A DNA stretch of 64,000 nucleotides from Alnus glutinosa. Its lineage: Eukaryota; Streptophyta; Magnoliopsida; Fagales; Betulaceae. Both the position numbers and the translations under genes were made by a program. The stretch is taken from the NCBI RefSeq assembly GCF_958979055.1, contig NC_084886.1:44380654-44444653 (forward strand). The letters are read 5' to 3'. Positions 45,255-57,500 of the stretch are shown piece by piece. The notes beneath the pieces were generated by a model that was not told the DNA's origin, searched no databases, and saw only the letters and a list, made by a program, of their open reading frames with translations. The first letter of the stretch is position 1. Each line of letters starts with the position of its first letter.

Positions 45255-46725
45255 ATGCATTTGTTGAAATTCCCCAACTGGGTCGCTCTTATCTTTCTTG
45301 GTATTGCTTTCTTGTGCTTCTACAGAAACCCATATTCTCGTCCTTCTTTGAGTATGGCTGAAGATTCTTCCAAATCCATATACGATTTTACGGTCAAGGT
45401 AATGGGTTTTTTTTTTCTTTGTTTCTTTCATATTTGTTAAGCTCATTTTGGTAGCTGTGAAAACTGAAGCAATGAGAGAAGTTAATTGATGCTTCTTGAT
45501 GTTTTGGGTACCTGAAAATGAAATGAAAAATCCATTTCATTGGATCACGTGTTAGGCTCTTGGCTGGTAAAGACTATTTGGTTTCTTTGGTCCTATGAGA
45601 AATTGATTGGATTTGTGCTTTGCTTTTGAAGTCTGAGAGGAGTGAGGAAAAGAAAATAGAACTTGATTTGGTCAACCTAACTGATGTGGGAGGCCCTTTG
45701 TGGAGTTTTTTTTTATTTTTTAATGGTCTCTCTTTGTTTAATGTTTTGTGGGATATATATGCATCTATTTATGTTTTTCATCATGTTTCTTAAATATATT
45801 TTGTGGGATATATTTATGTTTTTCATCATGCTGAGCGATTCTGCCCATAATATTTCGAAAACTTTTGCTGGTCTACTTCTAGATGCCTCCAATTTGCTTC
45901 TTGCTGTTGCCACAGAGCTGCCATGGTAGATTTTGTGGATTGTGGAAGCTAGGAAATGAGGAATCGTAGGAGAAAAAAAAATTGTGGGTATTGGAAGCTA
46001 GGATATGAAGAATCGTAGGCTTTGATACCTATTGTAATGGGTTTTTCTTGGTTTAAGTATATTTTTGGTGGTTTGTGTATGGAAATACGATTGAAATGTA
46101 TCATTTGATGAAATATGGATTGAGGATGAGGGATTGAGAAAATAAGAACGAATTGGTATTGAAATGATAAATTGGTTATTCGAGATGCCCGGGTCTCCAA
46201 GCTGATCTGAGAACAGCAATTCTCCTCAGGAATCCTTTTATGTATATTTCTTTTCGTCCCTTTCTTACAGTCTTGGTTCCCCTTTTATAGACTCTAAACA
46301 ACTAACAGAAAGATATTCCAGAAAGCATATTCTTCCCTTACAACTAATTCTCCCTAATTAATATTCTTCAGTTATACCAATAAACCTATTGCTATTAACC
46401 CACTATATTATATCCCTTATAAATGGAAGAATATAGAGTGAAAGTTGTTTGGTGTTTTCAATCAAGATTTCTATTTTCATTTGGTCTTTTATTTTTTACA
46501 GTTTTTAATTTTTAATTTTTTTGCTATATGAATTTAATGGCAGGATATCCGTGGAAATGATGTTAGTCTGAGTGAATACAGTGGGAAGGTTCTCCTGATT
46601 GTCAACGTTGCTTCAAAATGGTATTCTAATCTAATATGTTTTTCCTTGTGAATTTCTCGATACGATCCGTTCCTAGTTCGTGTTATTTTTGTGTTTGTGT
46701 GTATGTTAAATGATCCATTTTTACT

Positions 46726-46790
<65 letters not shown>

Positions 46791-49700
46791 TTTAATTCCA
46801 CCTTTGTTGTGGAGCATTAAATCATTCTTCTTCTAATCTTCTCCGTGGATCTCGTAAATATTCAATCACCTCTTGGAGGTAAACTACGAAGCATTCGCCA
46901 TTGCTTTCTAGATTCTGTGATTCTTATATCTACATTAGCTGGTAGTATTTATGATGGTCTGTATTGAATCCTTTCTGTGTGATTGTTTATTCCTCTTATT
47001 TGATTGGGGCGCACATGAAACAACTAGCATTGTCCACGGGTTAGGTAAGCAACTAAACAAGACCTTCTTAAGATTTGGCTATCATACTGACTTAGATGCA
47101 ATGTTTCAAATTCAGATAGTTCGTAAGATCTGATTAGAGTTGGATGGAGCACTTGGTAAGGTTGATCTAATAAAGATAAAAATCCAATTAAAAATTCAGG
47201 ACAAAGATAACTTTCTCATCTCTGTTTGTGGAGATTTTTACCCTTTGATGCTTGAAATTTTCAAGGTAATATAGATTTTTCAGAGATTGTCATAGGTGAT
47301 ATTCTCTTTAGGCTTTTGTTAACGGGTGCCCATATGACACAAATTTTTTTTTTATACCTTTTTTTGAAGAAAAACACAACCCCAAAGTTGTGCAGTGCAC
47401 TAGCATGGTCCTACCGACAAATGTAATTTTTCATTTTAAAAATAGTGCATTGCAAATTTTAATGGAGTACTAAATAGTTCTTAACCTGTGTCTTTATGGC
47501 ATCTGTTAATAGGACTGTTCTCTTTAAACTTAACTGGATTCTCTGCACTTAAGCATTGTACTATTTCCACAAAGAAATGGCTGTTCTGATCAACCTCTTT
47601 CCCATGGTGGGACTAATGGTTGAATCCACCGGGTGGAAGAGGGTGATATGGAAAGAAAAAAAATAGAGGTTATTTTTGCTGTGAAAGCAGTAATTCCCTT
47701 GTCTTAAAAGTCTATGATGCCTGGAAAAGATATAGATAGAAAGGATAAAAGATGTTTAAGAAAATTGGTAATGCTAACATCCTCCATCTGTAACAGGAGG
47801 CTAATAGTGCCAATATATGTTTATATCAAAATATATACCTTTAGTTGGATTTGGAGTTGGATCGTATCTTATCCTTATCTAATCCAAACTATTGAGCACT
47901 GTATATGACAAGTATGAGGAGCCGAGGCTGGCTCAAAAAGGTTCCACAATACAAAACCCTCTTGAGTTCACATGTGATACTTGATTGCATATCTCACATC
48001 AAATGTTGCTTTATTTTCAGACCACGTACTTATAGGAATTGATGACTTCTCGTTATTGTCAACTTCAAATTTAACGTCTTCTTCAGTGAGATGGAAACCT
48101 TTTTTTCTCTCTTCTTCTCCTGACTTAAACATCTTCACTAATTAGTTGATATCGAATTGGACTCTTTTCTCATCCTCCAACCTAATATTAACTTAAGAAA
48201 ATGAGTAACAAATAAGACGTTCAGCTAGTCAAAAAAGAAAATAAAACTGTTCAACTCGATTTAATGAGTACTTAATGTTGTTAAGAACATCACGAAAAAG
48301 TATAAACAAAAACCTTTTCATCTCATTGAATGAGGTTAAACTTAAAGAACAACTGGGAGTGATGACTTCCTATAATTGGGGTAGTTTGAGTGTTCAAGTG
48401 TTGTTCTGTTCCTTCTCTATGCTGCATGTGAAGTAATATTGTGTGTTGGTTAGGAGATCTTGTGAGGTGACTCTAATCTATCTTTTACTTGAACCCACTT
48501 ATATCAAATGGTTGTTCCTTGGGGCTAATGAGAAAAAGTTAACTAATTTTGATTTGGATCTTGAATTTATTTCGAGGTTGTAAACTTTCATCATAACTTT
48601 TTGATATGTGTGTTGGTTTAGGAGATTTTGTATGTGTGGAACCTTTGTGAGGTGACTCTAATCTATCTTTTACTCGAACCCATTTAGATGAAATGGTTGC
48701 TCCTTGGGGCTGACGAGAAAAAGTTGGCTAATTTTGACTTGGATCTTGAATTTATTTCGAGGTTGTCAACTTTCATCATATCTATCACCTTTGCGTTGTA
48801 TATTTTGTTTTTGCCATTCATGGTCATTATGGTTATTGTTGCAGTGGTTTAACTCAAACAAACTACAAGGAATTGAATGTTTTGCATGAAAAGTACAAAA
48901 GTCAAGGTGCGTCTTTCATTCATTCAAAGTAATTTAATATATTTATTAATTTGTGTTTTATTTTTATCTCTGAGCAATTGATTATTTTGTTATAGTATTG
49001 ATTAAATGATTAAATTTACTTCTTCCTATAAACTTAAGCTTTTGAGACAAGTGGTGATTTAACATGATATCCGAGCAGAGATCCTGAGTTCGAACCATGT
49101 CTCATTTATTTGCCTTTCATTTCAATTAAATATTCCACGTGTTGGGCTTCATCTATTAAAAAAGAGTTTGAGCTCAAACGTGAGGGGAAGTGTTAAAGTA
49201 TTGATTAAATGATTAAATTTACTTTTTCCTATCACCTTAAGTTTTTCGGATGAGTGGTGATTTAACACATTTATGTAAATTTCTTTTTTGGCAGAGTTTG
49301 AGATCTTGGCATTTCCTTGCAATCAGTTTGCAGGACAAGAACCAGGAAACAGTGAAAAAATTCAGGAAGTTGTGTGCACAATGTTTAAAGCTGAATTCCC
49401 AATTTTCGAGAAGGTAATTGAACATGTTTTCTTCAGCAAAAGAGTAAAAAATTAACCATGTTTTCTTCAGCAGTCCATATATGAAGTTACACTCTGCAAA
49501 TTGATTATTCCTTGTGTGGCAAACACAAAAATTGTGACATTTCTCTCCAAACATTCCCAACTTACTTTTGCCTATTAAGCGGAAAATCTTATCTTTCTGC
49601 TTATGTTATACATCTAGTAAACATTCTTTTCTTGGGATGGGTTCTAACTTTGACATCCCATCAGCCAAAAAGCGATTTGATATTGATAACAATTCTGTTA

Positions 49701-50528
49701 TTGTCTCTTTGTAGCAACTTTTGTGATACGTTCAGAATTTTAGGGCTTAGGTGGCAGTACACGTGGCATTACCGAATTCCCAAGACAACAGTGAATAAGG
49801 AGTATAATCTCCATATATTATTTCCTTAAATGTTTTAACTAATAAGGAATGTATTTTCCATTAGTTTAGTTCATTCTTAGTTTATTTTTCTGCATTATGT
49901 TATGACGGCTAGACCTAATGATTATGGCTTATGACCTAGCCGTCTTATATATAAGTGTAACCCTAATCAATAAAATATCATGCTGAATATTATAAAAACC
50001 TATAACCTTTGTTGGTATCTTTGGAGGTCACGGCTCCCTTGAAGTAGTCATTAGAGATCACAGCTCTCTCGAAATAGCCCATTTTCCTTTTCTTTTATTC
50101 TTTTTTTATTATTATTATTATTTGATTGCATCATTTTGCCTCAAAGAAGGTTTTTTCTTTTTCTTTTTTTCTTTGGAATTAAGAAATGCATGCTAATTTT
50201 TGTTAAATGTATCATCTTTGTAATTATAGATTGAGGTGAATGGGAAGAATGCAGCACCCATTTACAAGTTCCTCAAATCACAGAAAGGGGGAATATTTGG
50301 AGATGGCATAAAATGGAACTTCACAAAGTTTCTAGTGAACAAAGAAGGAAAGGTTGTGGAGAGATATGCACCAACCACATCACCTCTTAAAATTGAGGTT
50401 AGAACAAATATATTCCCTTCTTTTTTTTTTGTTCATATTTGATTATGCCCAAAACTGTAGAGTGCAGCTGATTGTTATTTCATTCCCTCTTGCAGAAAGA
50501 CATCCAGAATCTATTGGAATCATCTTAA
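45255..50528 (+). CDS. GPX3: Glutathione peroxidase-like thiol peroxidase, secretory type
   Basis: Plant GPX enzymes reduce hydroperoxides with thioredoxin as electron donor. Six exons, 45255-45398, 46544-46620, 48845-48906, 49295-49413, 50230-50397 and 50496-50528, give 200 aa. Residues 7-25 ([20 protein letters not shown]) form a hydrophobic signal-anchor like that of AtGPX3, a secretory-pathway protein. The catalytic core follows: Cys74 in NVASKCGLT (cysteine, not selenocysteine, codon split by intron 2), Gln105 in FPCNQF, Trp-Asn in KWNFTKF, and resolving Cys122 in VVCTMF. The C terminus is [16 protein letters not shown] start at the in-frame ATG 45354 would give a 167-aa soluble form the length of GPX8; I prefer 45255 because of the anchor and because INT1-DUF1685-GPX3 order matches Arabidopsis. 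Introns 2-4 hold a tandem duplication, a TRIM and an LTR-like stretch. Confidence 0.92.
45399..46543 (+). other. GPX3 intron 1
   Basis: 1.1 kb. Near 46019 the words GGCTTTGATACC resemble the complement of a retrotransposon primer-binding site, followed by TATTGTAATGGG, but no second repeat was found. No gene. Confidence 0.7.
46621..48844 (+). other. GPX3 intron 2
   Basis: 2.2 kb. Contains a (CT)n(AT)n microsatellite (46727-46790) and a local tandem duplication at 48441-48780. No gene. Confidence 0.8.
48441..48780. repeat. Tandem duplication upstream of GPX3 exon 3
   Basis: Unit 1 (48441-48595) and unit 2 (48608-48780) share long identical blocks: GTGTGTTGGTT, TGAGGTGACTCTAATCTATC, TTGAATTTATTTCGAGGTTG. 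Unit 2 carries a short extra piece near 48635. The second unit ends 64 bp before the exon 3 boundary. Confidence 0.85.
48988..49267 (+). mobile_element. TRIM, 280 bp, with 77-bp LTRs
   Basis: Two direct repeats of exactly 77 bp (48988-49064 and 49191-49267) start TGTTA and end AACA, with the usual TG...CA borders. Directly after the left one, TGATATCCGAGC (49065-49076) matches the initiator-Met tRNA binding site TGGTATCAGAGC with two changes. Directly before the right one is the purine tract GAGGGGAAG. Flanks TATTT and CATTT fit a 5-bp target duplication with one change. The 126-bp inside is non-coding. It lies wholly in GPX3 intron 3 (48907-49294) and makes up most of it. Confidence 0.9.
49720..50030 (+). 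repeat. Probable solo-LTR-like stretch in GPX3 intron 4
   Basis: TGTGATACG starts a stretch with an LTR-like promoter and poly-A signal: TCTTATATATAAGTGTAACC, then CTAATCAATAAAATATC. No second LTR, primer site or internal region was found, so the limits are guesses. Confidence 0.35.
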
Positions 50529-51253
50529 TTACCAAGGTTTGACGCCGTAATTTATGTTTTACATTGGTGTTAAAAAAAATGTGTTCTGTAATAATCTATT
50601 GGATACCTGGTGAGTTCGTATACGGAATAGATGTTGTTGCAGAGTAGTTTTGCTGGGATGTTATAGGGTTTTGGCTTTTAGACCATAGTGGCCTATTCTT
50701 TATCTTCATGTTCCCACTGAACCAAAAGTTAGTTTCTTTTCATTTATCAATTCTTTCTTTCACTTCACAAGCGAAAGAAGTAGGTTTCAATTAATTTGCT
50801 GCCTTGTTGGAAAACCTTGTGTACATGCCAGAACTCTCTCTCAACACTCATTCATTCACTCACACAAACACATACGTACCAACTCATCTGGCTCTTTTCT
50901 AGAGAGTTTTGATCCTCCTCCCCCAAAACATATCTTCTTTACCAAGAAAAAGAAATCATCATTAATGGAGTTTCACTCTCTAAATATGAATGTGAGGATA
51001 TTTTTTAATTTATTGAATATGTCTTGCCATTCAACCCGAATTCAATTATGATCAGCATCCAAAATGCATATCAGTGCTTCCAATATTGGTAGCTACTGGA
51101 TTATTTTTCTTAGAGCAGCCTAGAAAGTTGTTGGAGAAAGTATTGCATACCTACATAGGGATGCCTCTCATAGAACTTCACTTATTCCCCCAGTCAGAAA
51201 ATTATAATAAAATCCCATCACTTGATTGTACCTCTTTTGTTTTTCTTTTGCAG

Positions 51254-51331
51254 GACATGCATATCGACTCTCAGATGTCCTTGGAGTACGTGGGTCAGAG
51301 GACTGCAACATACTTGTGTGAAGTTAAATAA
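51254..51331 (+). other. Exon-like open frame, possible alternative last exon
   Basis: A pyrimidine-rich tract and CAG at 51251-51253 precede a 26-codon frame, DMHIDSQMSLEYVGQRTATY then LCEVK, and TAA. It starts in the phase that GPX3 exon 5 leaves (phase 0), so it could replace the last exon. I recognise no family in it. Confidence 0.25.
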
Positions 51332-52941
51332 TATTGAAAGTCTTTCTTAATGTAATCTTCTTCATGGTGTTTTTCTGCTTGTGGTTTAATTGTTTAGAAT
51401 AATAAACACACAAAGAATAGATAATTTTATTTGTTCAGAATGGATGAGACCTTCATATTCTTCTAAAAAATCTCCAAACTTAAATCTAGGAAGATTTTGT
51501 TTTTTCATAATGTGAAATAATTCATGCTTACTTCCATATTTTTCAGGAAACATGATTTTATTTTTATTTTTATTTTTTATATATAAATTGTTCTATTAGA
51601 TGATTTTACCTTAACATGGATGGATATGTTTACCTAAATGGGTCTCCGACTATCATGGAGGAAAATAGTCAGTAACAATGTTTTACATGAATCTCTCCCT
51701 TGATATTATGGATGTGCATTGCGTGGACATTGGACAAGGAGAGGCTCCTTGTCCTCCATTGATAAACAGAGCCGGTATCATTTTCACTGTATGACTGTTA
51801 AAAAAAAATTACAGTTGGTTATAATGATCAAGACAGGTGGCAGGTGCAATCACCTATTGAAATTTGAATAACACTTATTATGATAATTAAAGATGTCATG
51901 TTATTAAAGAAACTGAAGATACAGTTTTATTTTAAAAAATAAAAAATAATAATAATTGTATTCAGATATAAATCTCCGGTCGGGTTTCTAAAACCCGCTT
52001 CTAAGTTTTGTCCCAAAAGATTCAATTGACTGTTGAGCTGACACGTATGGGAAGTCGACAAGTTGGGCCGGCTATGATCGGAAACTGTGGGTTGGGTTGG
52101 ATCCAATGCATATTTGCAGTTTTGCACACCCGAAACATAAGAAATTTAACACATCAATTTTATTTATTTTTTAATTAAAAAAAATTGCGAATAATATTAA
52201 CTAGACTACAATATATCTTAAGATTAAGCTTTCATATAATTCTTAAGGCATTTTATAGAGTATATTTCTTCAAATTTCATCTATTTCTTTTTAAATTAAA
52301 TAATAAAAATTCTATCATATCAACATTTATCATTTTATTGTTTATTATATTTATCATGTTGAGCACTAGGATTTGATGCCCGACTTATAAATCGGAATGT
52401 TATCGTGCTTGTTAAAAGCATGCCATTAGTGGACGACATCAATTTCAAAAGTTTGTAGGAGTGCTAATTTTGTAGGGACATAAATTTTTTACAAACCAAT
52501 TTATAAGAAATTTTATACAAATTATAATTAAAATTTATACGTATCCATTGACACGTGAGAAATATATTTTGTTTTAATAGCATGTGTTTCTCACATGTTG
52601 TTTTAATAGTATTAATAAAAAATAAATGTGCTTTTCACGTGTTAAAGAATACATGTCACTCTTATATGTAGGTTATTTACCACACCGTATTACCAAATGG
52701 ATTGCTTTCTTATCAGTCTTATAAAATTCCTACTTCCTTCAATTTTCATCCTCTATTAGGATTAAAAGTGGAAAACACTCTCCTTGATCTCCCTTATCCT
52801 TTCTCTTATTGTTGCTAAAAAAGAAGTATGAGGTGAAGAGACCAAAAACTTGGTGTGTTTTGCCAATATAATAGAATACAAATGATTTGAGGTAATAAAT
52901 GTAATAAAGAATAAAAGAATAAATAAAGTTATATAATAAAA

Positions 52942-53656
52942 GGGTTAAAGACATATTTACTACGCGTAGTTTAAAAATTTTATTTTATTTTTACCTTAAT
53001 TTCATTTCGCTTTACAAATTTTATATGGGTTTTGAAATAAGATTGACTTGGTACTTTTCTTTATTTTTTTGCCCAAATTTTAACGGGCTGCCACGTGTTA
53101 ACCAACTAGGGTTGACACGTGGCATAATAAAAAAAAAACCTTTAAAAATTAATTTAAAAATTAAAAATAAAAAACTTTAAAAAATAAAATTATTAAAACT
53201 TTAAAAAATTAATAAAAAGAGGGGGACTCAGCCACCCTTTTGGCTAGCCATGGGGTGGTTAGGCCACCCTTATGGCCTTTATATATATATATATATATAG
53301 GAAAATGCCCTTGGAGGTGGCCAAGGCCACGGGGGCGGTTTGGCCACCCCCAAGTGCCAAAACCCATTTCACTTTCTCTATATCTCCCTCTCTCTTTTTA
53401 ATTTTTGAAGTTTTATTAATTTTTATTTTATTAATTAATTTTTAAAGTTTTTTTATTATTTTATTTTTTATATTGTGCCACGTGTCAACCCTCATTGGTT
53501 GACAAGTAGCAATCAGTTAAAATTTAGATGAAAAAATAACGGAGGTATCAAGTCAGTATTTTTTCAAAATTCAGGTACCATCTGTGAAGTAAAATGAAAT
53601 TGAAATACCAAATAATAAAGTTTTTAAACCACATGTACTAAATATATATTTAATCC
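52942..53656. mobile_element. Long-TIR MITE with GC-rich core
   Basis: The left end GGGTTAAAGACATATTTACT, then ACGCGTAGTTTAAAAATTTT, pairs with the complement of the right end, GGATTAAATATATATTTAGT, then ACATGTGGTTTAAAAACTTT. GCCACGTGTTAACC and GCCACGTGTCAACC blocks are paired inside. The core (53221-53360) has GGGGTGGTT and GGCCACC blocks around a (TA)n run. No ORF. Confidence 0.75.
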
Positions 53657-54491
53657 TAAAATAAAATTTGAGAAAAAACTTAAAAAAGCCCTATGAACTA
53701 ATAATCATTTTTAAAATAGCCCAATTTAAGTGACAAGTGTGTTAAAGCGATACATCAAATTATTAAAGTGTGTCAAAAATATAAATTTTTTATTATATTC
53801 CTATAATTTCCTTGTTATTCTAAAAACTAAAATATACTACTTTTTTCAAACAAGAAATAAAAGGAAAAAAAAAAAAAAAAACACAATCGGGTGGATTAAT
53901 ACCTCAAAAGAAATTATCTTTTAGGATAAATACAAAATCAGTCAATATAATTAGCATAAAATACAAATCGTTCTTTGTAATATAAAAAATAATTTAGAGG
54001 TCCTCATAATAGACCAAATTAATGATTTAATATCTGCAGTAAAATTCTATCAAAACACTTGACGAATTTTGTTAGTGTGTTCCATCAGCATGACAATACA
54101 TGTCTCTATTAATAAAATAAATATTAATAATATATTTAAAATATAAAACTTAAAAATTGAAAAATTAATTTTTTTTGGTAAAATAATTACTTATAGATTG
54201 ATGGGAAGTAGTACGTGGCATTATCACGTCAAATACGATCACATTTAATTATTTAATAAATCAATTCGTAAGAGATTAGCTGCACTCTTTGATATTTAAA
54301 AGAATGTAGAAAATGCTACTCAAATATTTTTCAACTTTTTTATCAAAATATATATAATATTTATATATATTTCAACTCCCGTTAAATATAGTACAACTCT
54401 ACAAGACTCCTCGACCCGTAGCATATTGCACGCGCGAATCAAAATTCAGACCATCGCTCTGTCTCCTCGACCCGACCCTCTTTCCCATCCA

Positions 54492-54500
54492 TATATATAC
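54492..54500 (+). promoter_or_regulatory. Probable TATA box of the IleRS gene
   Basis: TATATATAC lies about 100 bp before the ATG at 54592; the leader between them is CT-rich (54546-54580). Confidence 0.5.
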
Positions 54501-54591
54501 ACAAAACCACGTCCGCAGTCGCTTGCGTAGAATCTCCAAACCCTGACTCCCTCTCTCTCCCTCTCTCTCTCTCTCCCACTCTACTTCCGCC

Positions 54592-57500
54592 ATGGACGAA
54601 GTGTGCGAAGGGAAGGACTTCTCCTTCCCCAAATACGAGGAGAAGATCCTCGAGCTGTGGACGGAGATAAAGGCCTTCGAGACCCAGCTGGAGCGCACCA
54701 AGGACCAGCCTGAGTACATCTTCTATGACGGGCCTCCCTTCGCCACGGGGCTCCCGCATTACGGCCACATCCTCGCCGGCACCATAAAGGACATTGTTAC
54801 CCGCTACCAGTCTATGAACGGCTATCACGTCACTCGCCGCTTCGGCTGGGACTGCCACGGTCTGCCCGTCGAGAACGAGATCGACCGCCGCCTCAACATC
54901 AAGAAGCGCGAGGACGTCTTGAACTTGGGTATTGATAAGTACAACGAGGAGTGCAGGAGCATTGTCACGAGGTGAGGAAGGTTTTTGATGTTCATTTCTT
55001 AGTTTTTTGATTCGGGAATTTGAATCGTTGTCGCACATTTCGTTATTCATTCTTGCTTTTTGGTTGATAGGTATGTGGAGGAGTGGGAGAAGATTGTGTG
55101 GCGGACAGGGCGGTGGATTGATTTCAAGAATGATTACAAGACGATGGACTTGAAATTCATGGAGAGTGTGTGGTGGGTCTTTGCGCAGCTTTACAACAAG
55201 GGTCTTGTGTATAAGGGTTTCAAGGTCAGTTTGGAGTATCTTTTGCTGTATTGATTTTTGGGAACTGGTTATGAAGTGTTTATCTGTTTGTTGTTTATTT
55301 ACTTCTAATGAAGGAGTATGGTTAATAAATTAGGTAGTGATTCTAGTGAAGGTGTTAATGTATATGCTTCTTTATGTTCTAGTGGTTGCTGAGAAGAAGT
55401 CGAAGTTTTGAGTTTCATTCTTTTAGTTATTTCCTTTGAGTCAGCTAGGTGTTTAACTCAAATGCATCTAAATAAGAGAGCATTATATTTCTCATATTTT
55501 CTTACATTTTCTGAGGCTAAAAGAGATATTTTTGAGATGAAATTGCTTATTTTATTTTTTCTGGTGTTTGGCCACAAGTGGATTATAATTTTCTGGATGG
55601 GTTTTAAAGTTTTAAAGTAGGTTAAATTTATGCCTATGTATTTTCGTTTTGTTTTGTTTTGTTTTTTACAGGTCATGCCATACAGCACTGGTTGCAAGAC
55701 ACCTCTATCTAATTTTGAAGCCGGTCAGGAATATCGGGTTTGTGATCTGAAACCTCTGTTTACCGTTCATATTTAGATGTGGGTTGTTCAACTGTTATTA
55801 TGTACATTTCATCTGTACATTTTGTTCCGTGATTGATGGCCATGGCCAACCAGTCAATTTGGTGAATTGTAGGATCTGGCAACTGTTGCCCTTGAACTAC
55901 CATTTGGGTTTTAAAGACCAACTGTTATGGCCATTTTTTCTATTATTCGTACAATCTTGATTTCTGAGAATTTCAGCTATATCTAACTTTCCTGGAGTGA
56001 CACAGGATGTGCCTGACCCTGAAATAATGCTGGCTTTTCCAATAATTGGCGATCCACATAAGGCAGCCTTTGTGGCTTGGACAACGACTCCATGGACCCT
56101 TCCTAGTAATCTTGCCCTTTGTGTCAATGCAAATTTTGTCTATGTGAAGGTCAGTTTAGTATGTTTTGTCAACCTGTATATTGGATTCTGTGATAAACTG
56201 TTCACACAACTAGATTGAACATTATAATATAATTTTTGCAAATACAACCTTAAGAATGAAGTCATTATACTGGTTGTTATTGTTTTGGGTTAAAAAAAAA
56301 AGCTCTTAATAGTTGAATGACACTCAGTTTTTCGCTTCATTTCTTATTGGCTTGGGCTGGGATCGAAAGACAGCTTTTTGAAGCTTTTCTGAATGAACTT
56401 GGATCGTTGGAGGCCCATGCCTTAAGGCCTCAAGCTTATTTATCTGTGCTTTATTTTTTTTTTAAATATTTTTTTGATAAGTAAGTAAAATATATATATA
56501 TATGGTGTTTATCAAGTTAATTGATGGTTTCAATATCATTTAAACTATTATGAACAAATCTTAGAGTAGTGTGCTTACTGATTATATTTAACGCAATTAA
56601 AGATTTCAATAGCTTTTTTTTTTTTTTTTTTTTTTTTTATTTTAAAAAAAAAAATGTCATATCATTGAAAAAGCCTAGAGGGGCGCAACCCTAGTATACT
56701 GGAAGTATACAAGAGTTCCCCTAAAGTGAGGAATCAAAAGAGCATGAATTTTTAAAAACTCTACAAAAGTAACACGACTTGGGCTATGATGAGCCGGTAC
56801 CCATACAAATAAAGTATTAAGCACATTTCGACGCAACTCCAACACCGGTGTTTCTACATCTTCAAATTGCCGAGCATTCCTCTCACGTTAAAGACCCCAC
56901 ATTACACATAAAGGAACCTACTTCTAAATTGTCTTACGTTGACCACATCCCAGCTAATTGCTGTAGCTACTCAACAAATTCAGCATCTGTCACGGCATAA
57001 CCCACTCCACCCCAAACAAATTAAGAAAGTAGCTCCATATATCTCGTGCAACATCGCAATGAAGTAAGAGGTGGTCAATGGATTTCCCATTCTTCTTGCA
57101 CATACAACACCACTTAACTACCACGATATTTCGCCTACGCAAATTGTCATGCGTCAAAATTTTTCTTAAGGCTGCTGTCCACACAAAAAACGACACCTTC
57201 GATGGAGCCTTAACATGCCAAATACTCTTCCAAGGAAATGAAGAACCTTCTTGGCTAGCTAAGACTTTACAGAATGACATCACTTCAAAGTGCCCCCTCT
57301 TGGCAAGGCTCTAAACTAACTTGTCCTCCGCTCCGTGTCGAATCGGATGAAAATACAACCTCACATAAAGAGAAAGGACCTCTCCACTTCCCAATCTTGG
57401 ACTAGGCGCGCAAAGATAACATTTCCATTGTGTAACTCCATCTTGAACAGACAAGTTATCTACCACCCATGCATCTTTATATCGAGCAATACTGAACAAA

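Larger units (their letters stand above)
50529..54480. other. Intergenic region GPX3-IleRS
   Basis: Holds the GPX3 3' flank, an unexplained exon-like open frame (51254-51331), several AT-rich stretches, a long-TIR MITE (52942-53656) and a partial TIR-like stretch near 53930-54100. No full gene is supported. Confidence 0.7.

Noticed and set aside
46019..46060. Primer-site-like GGCTTTGATACC in GPX3 intron 1
   Set aside because: Without paired repeats on both sides the motif alone does not support a retrotransposon.
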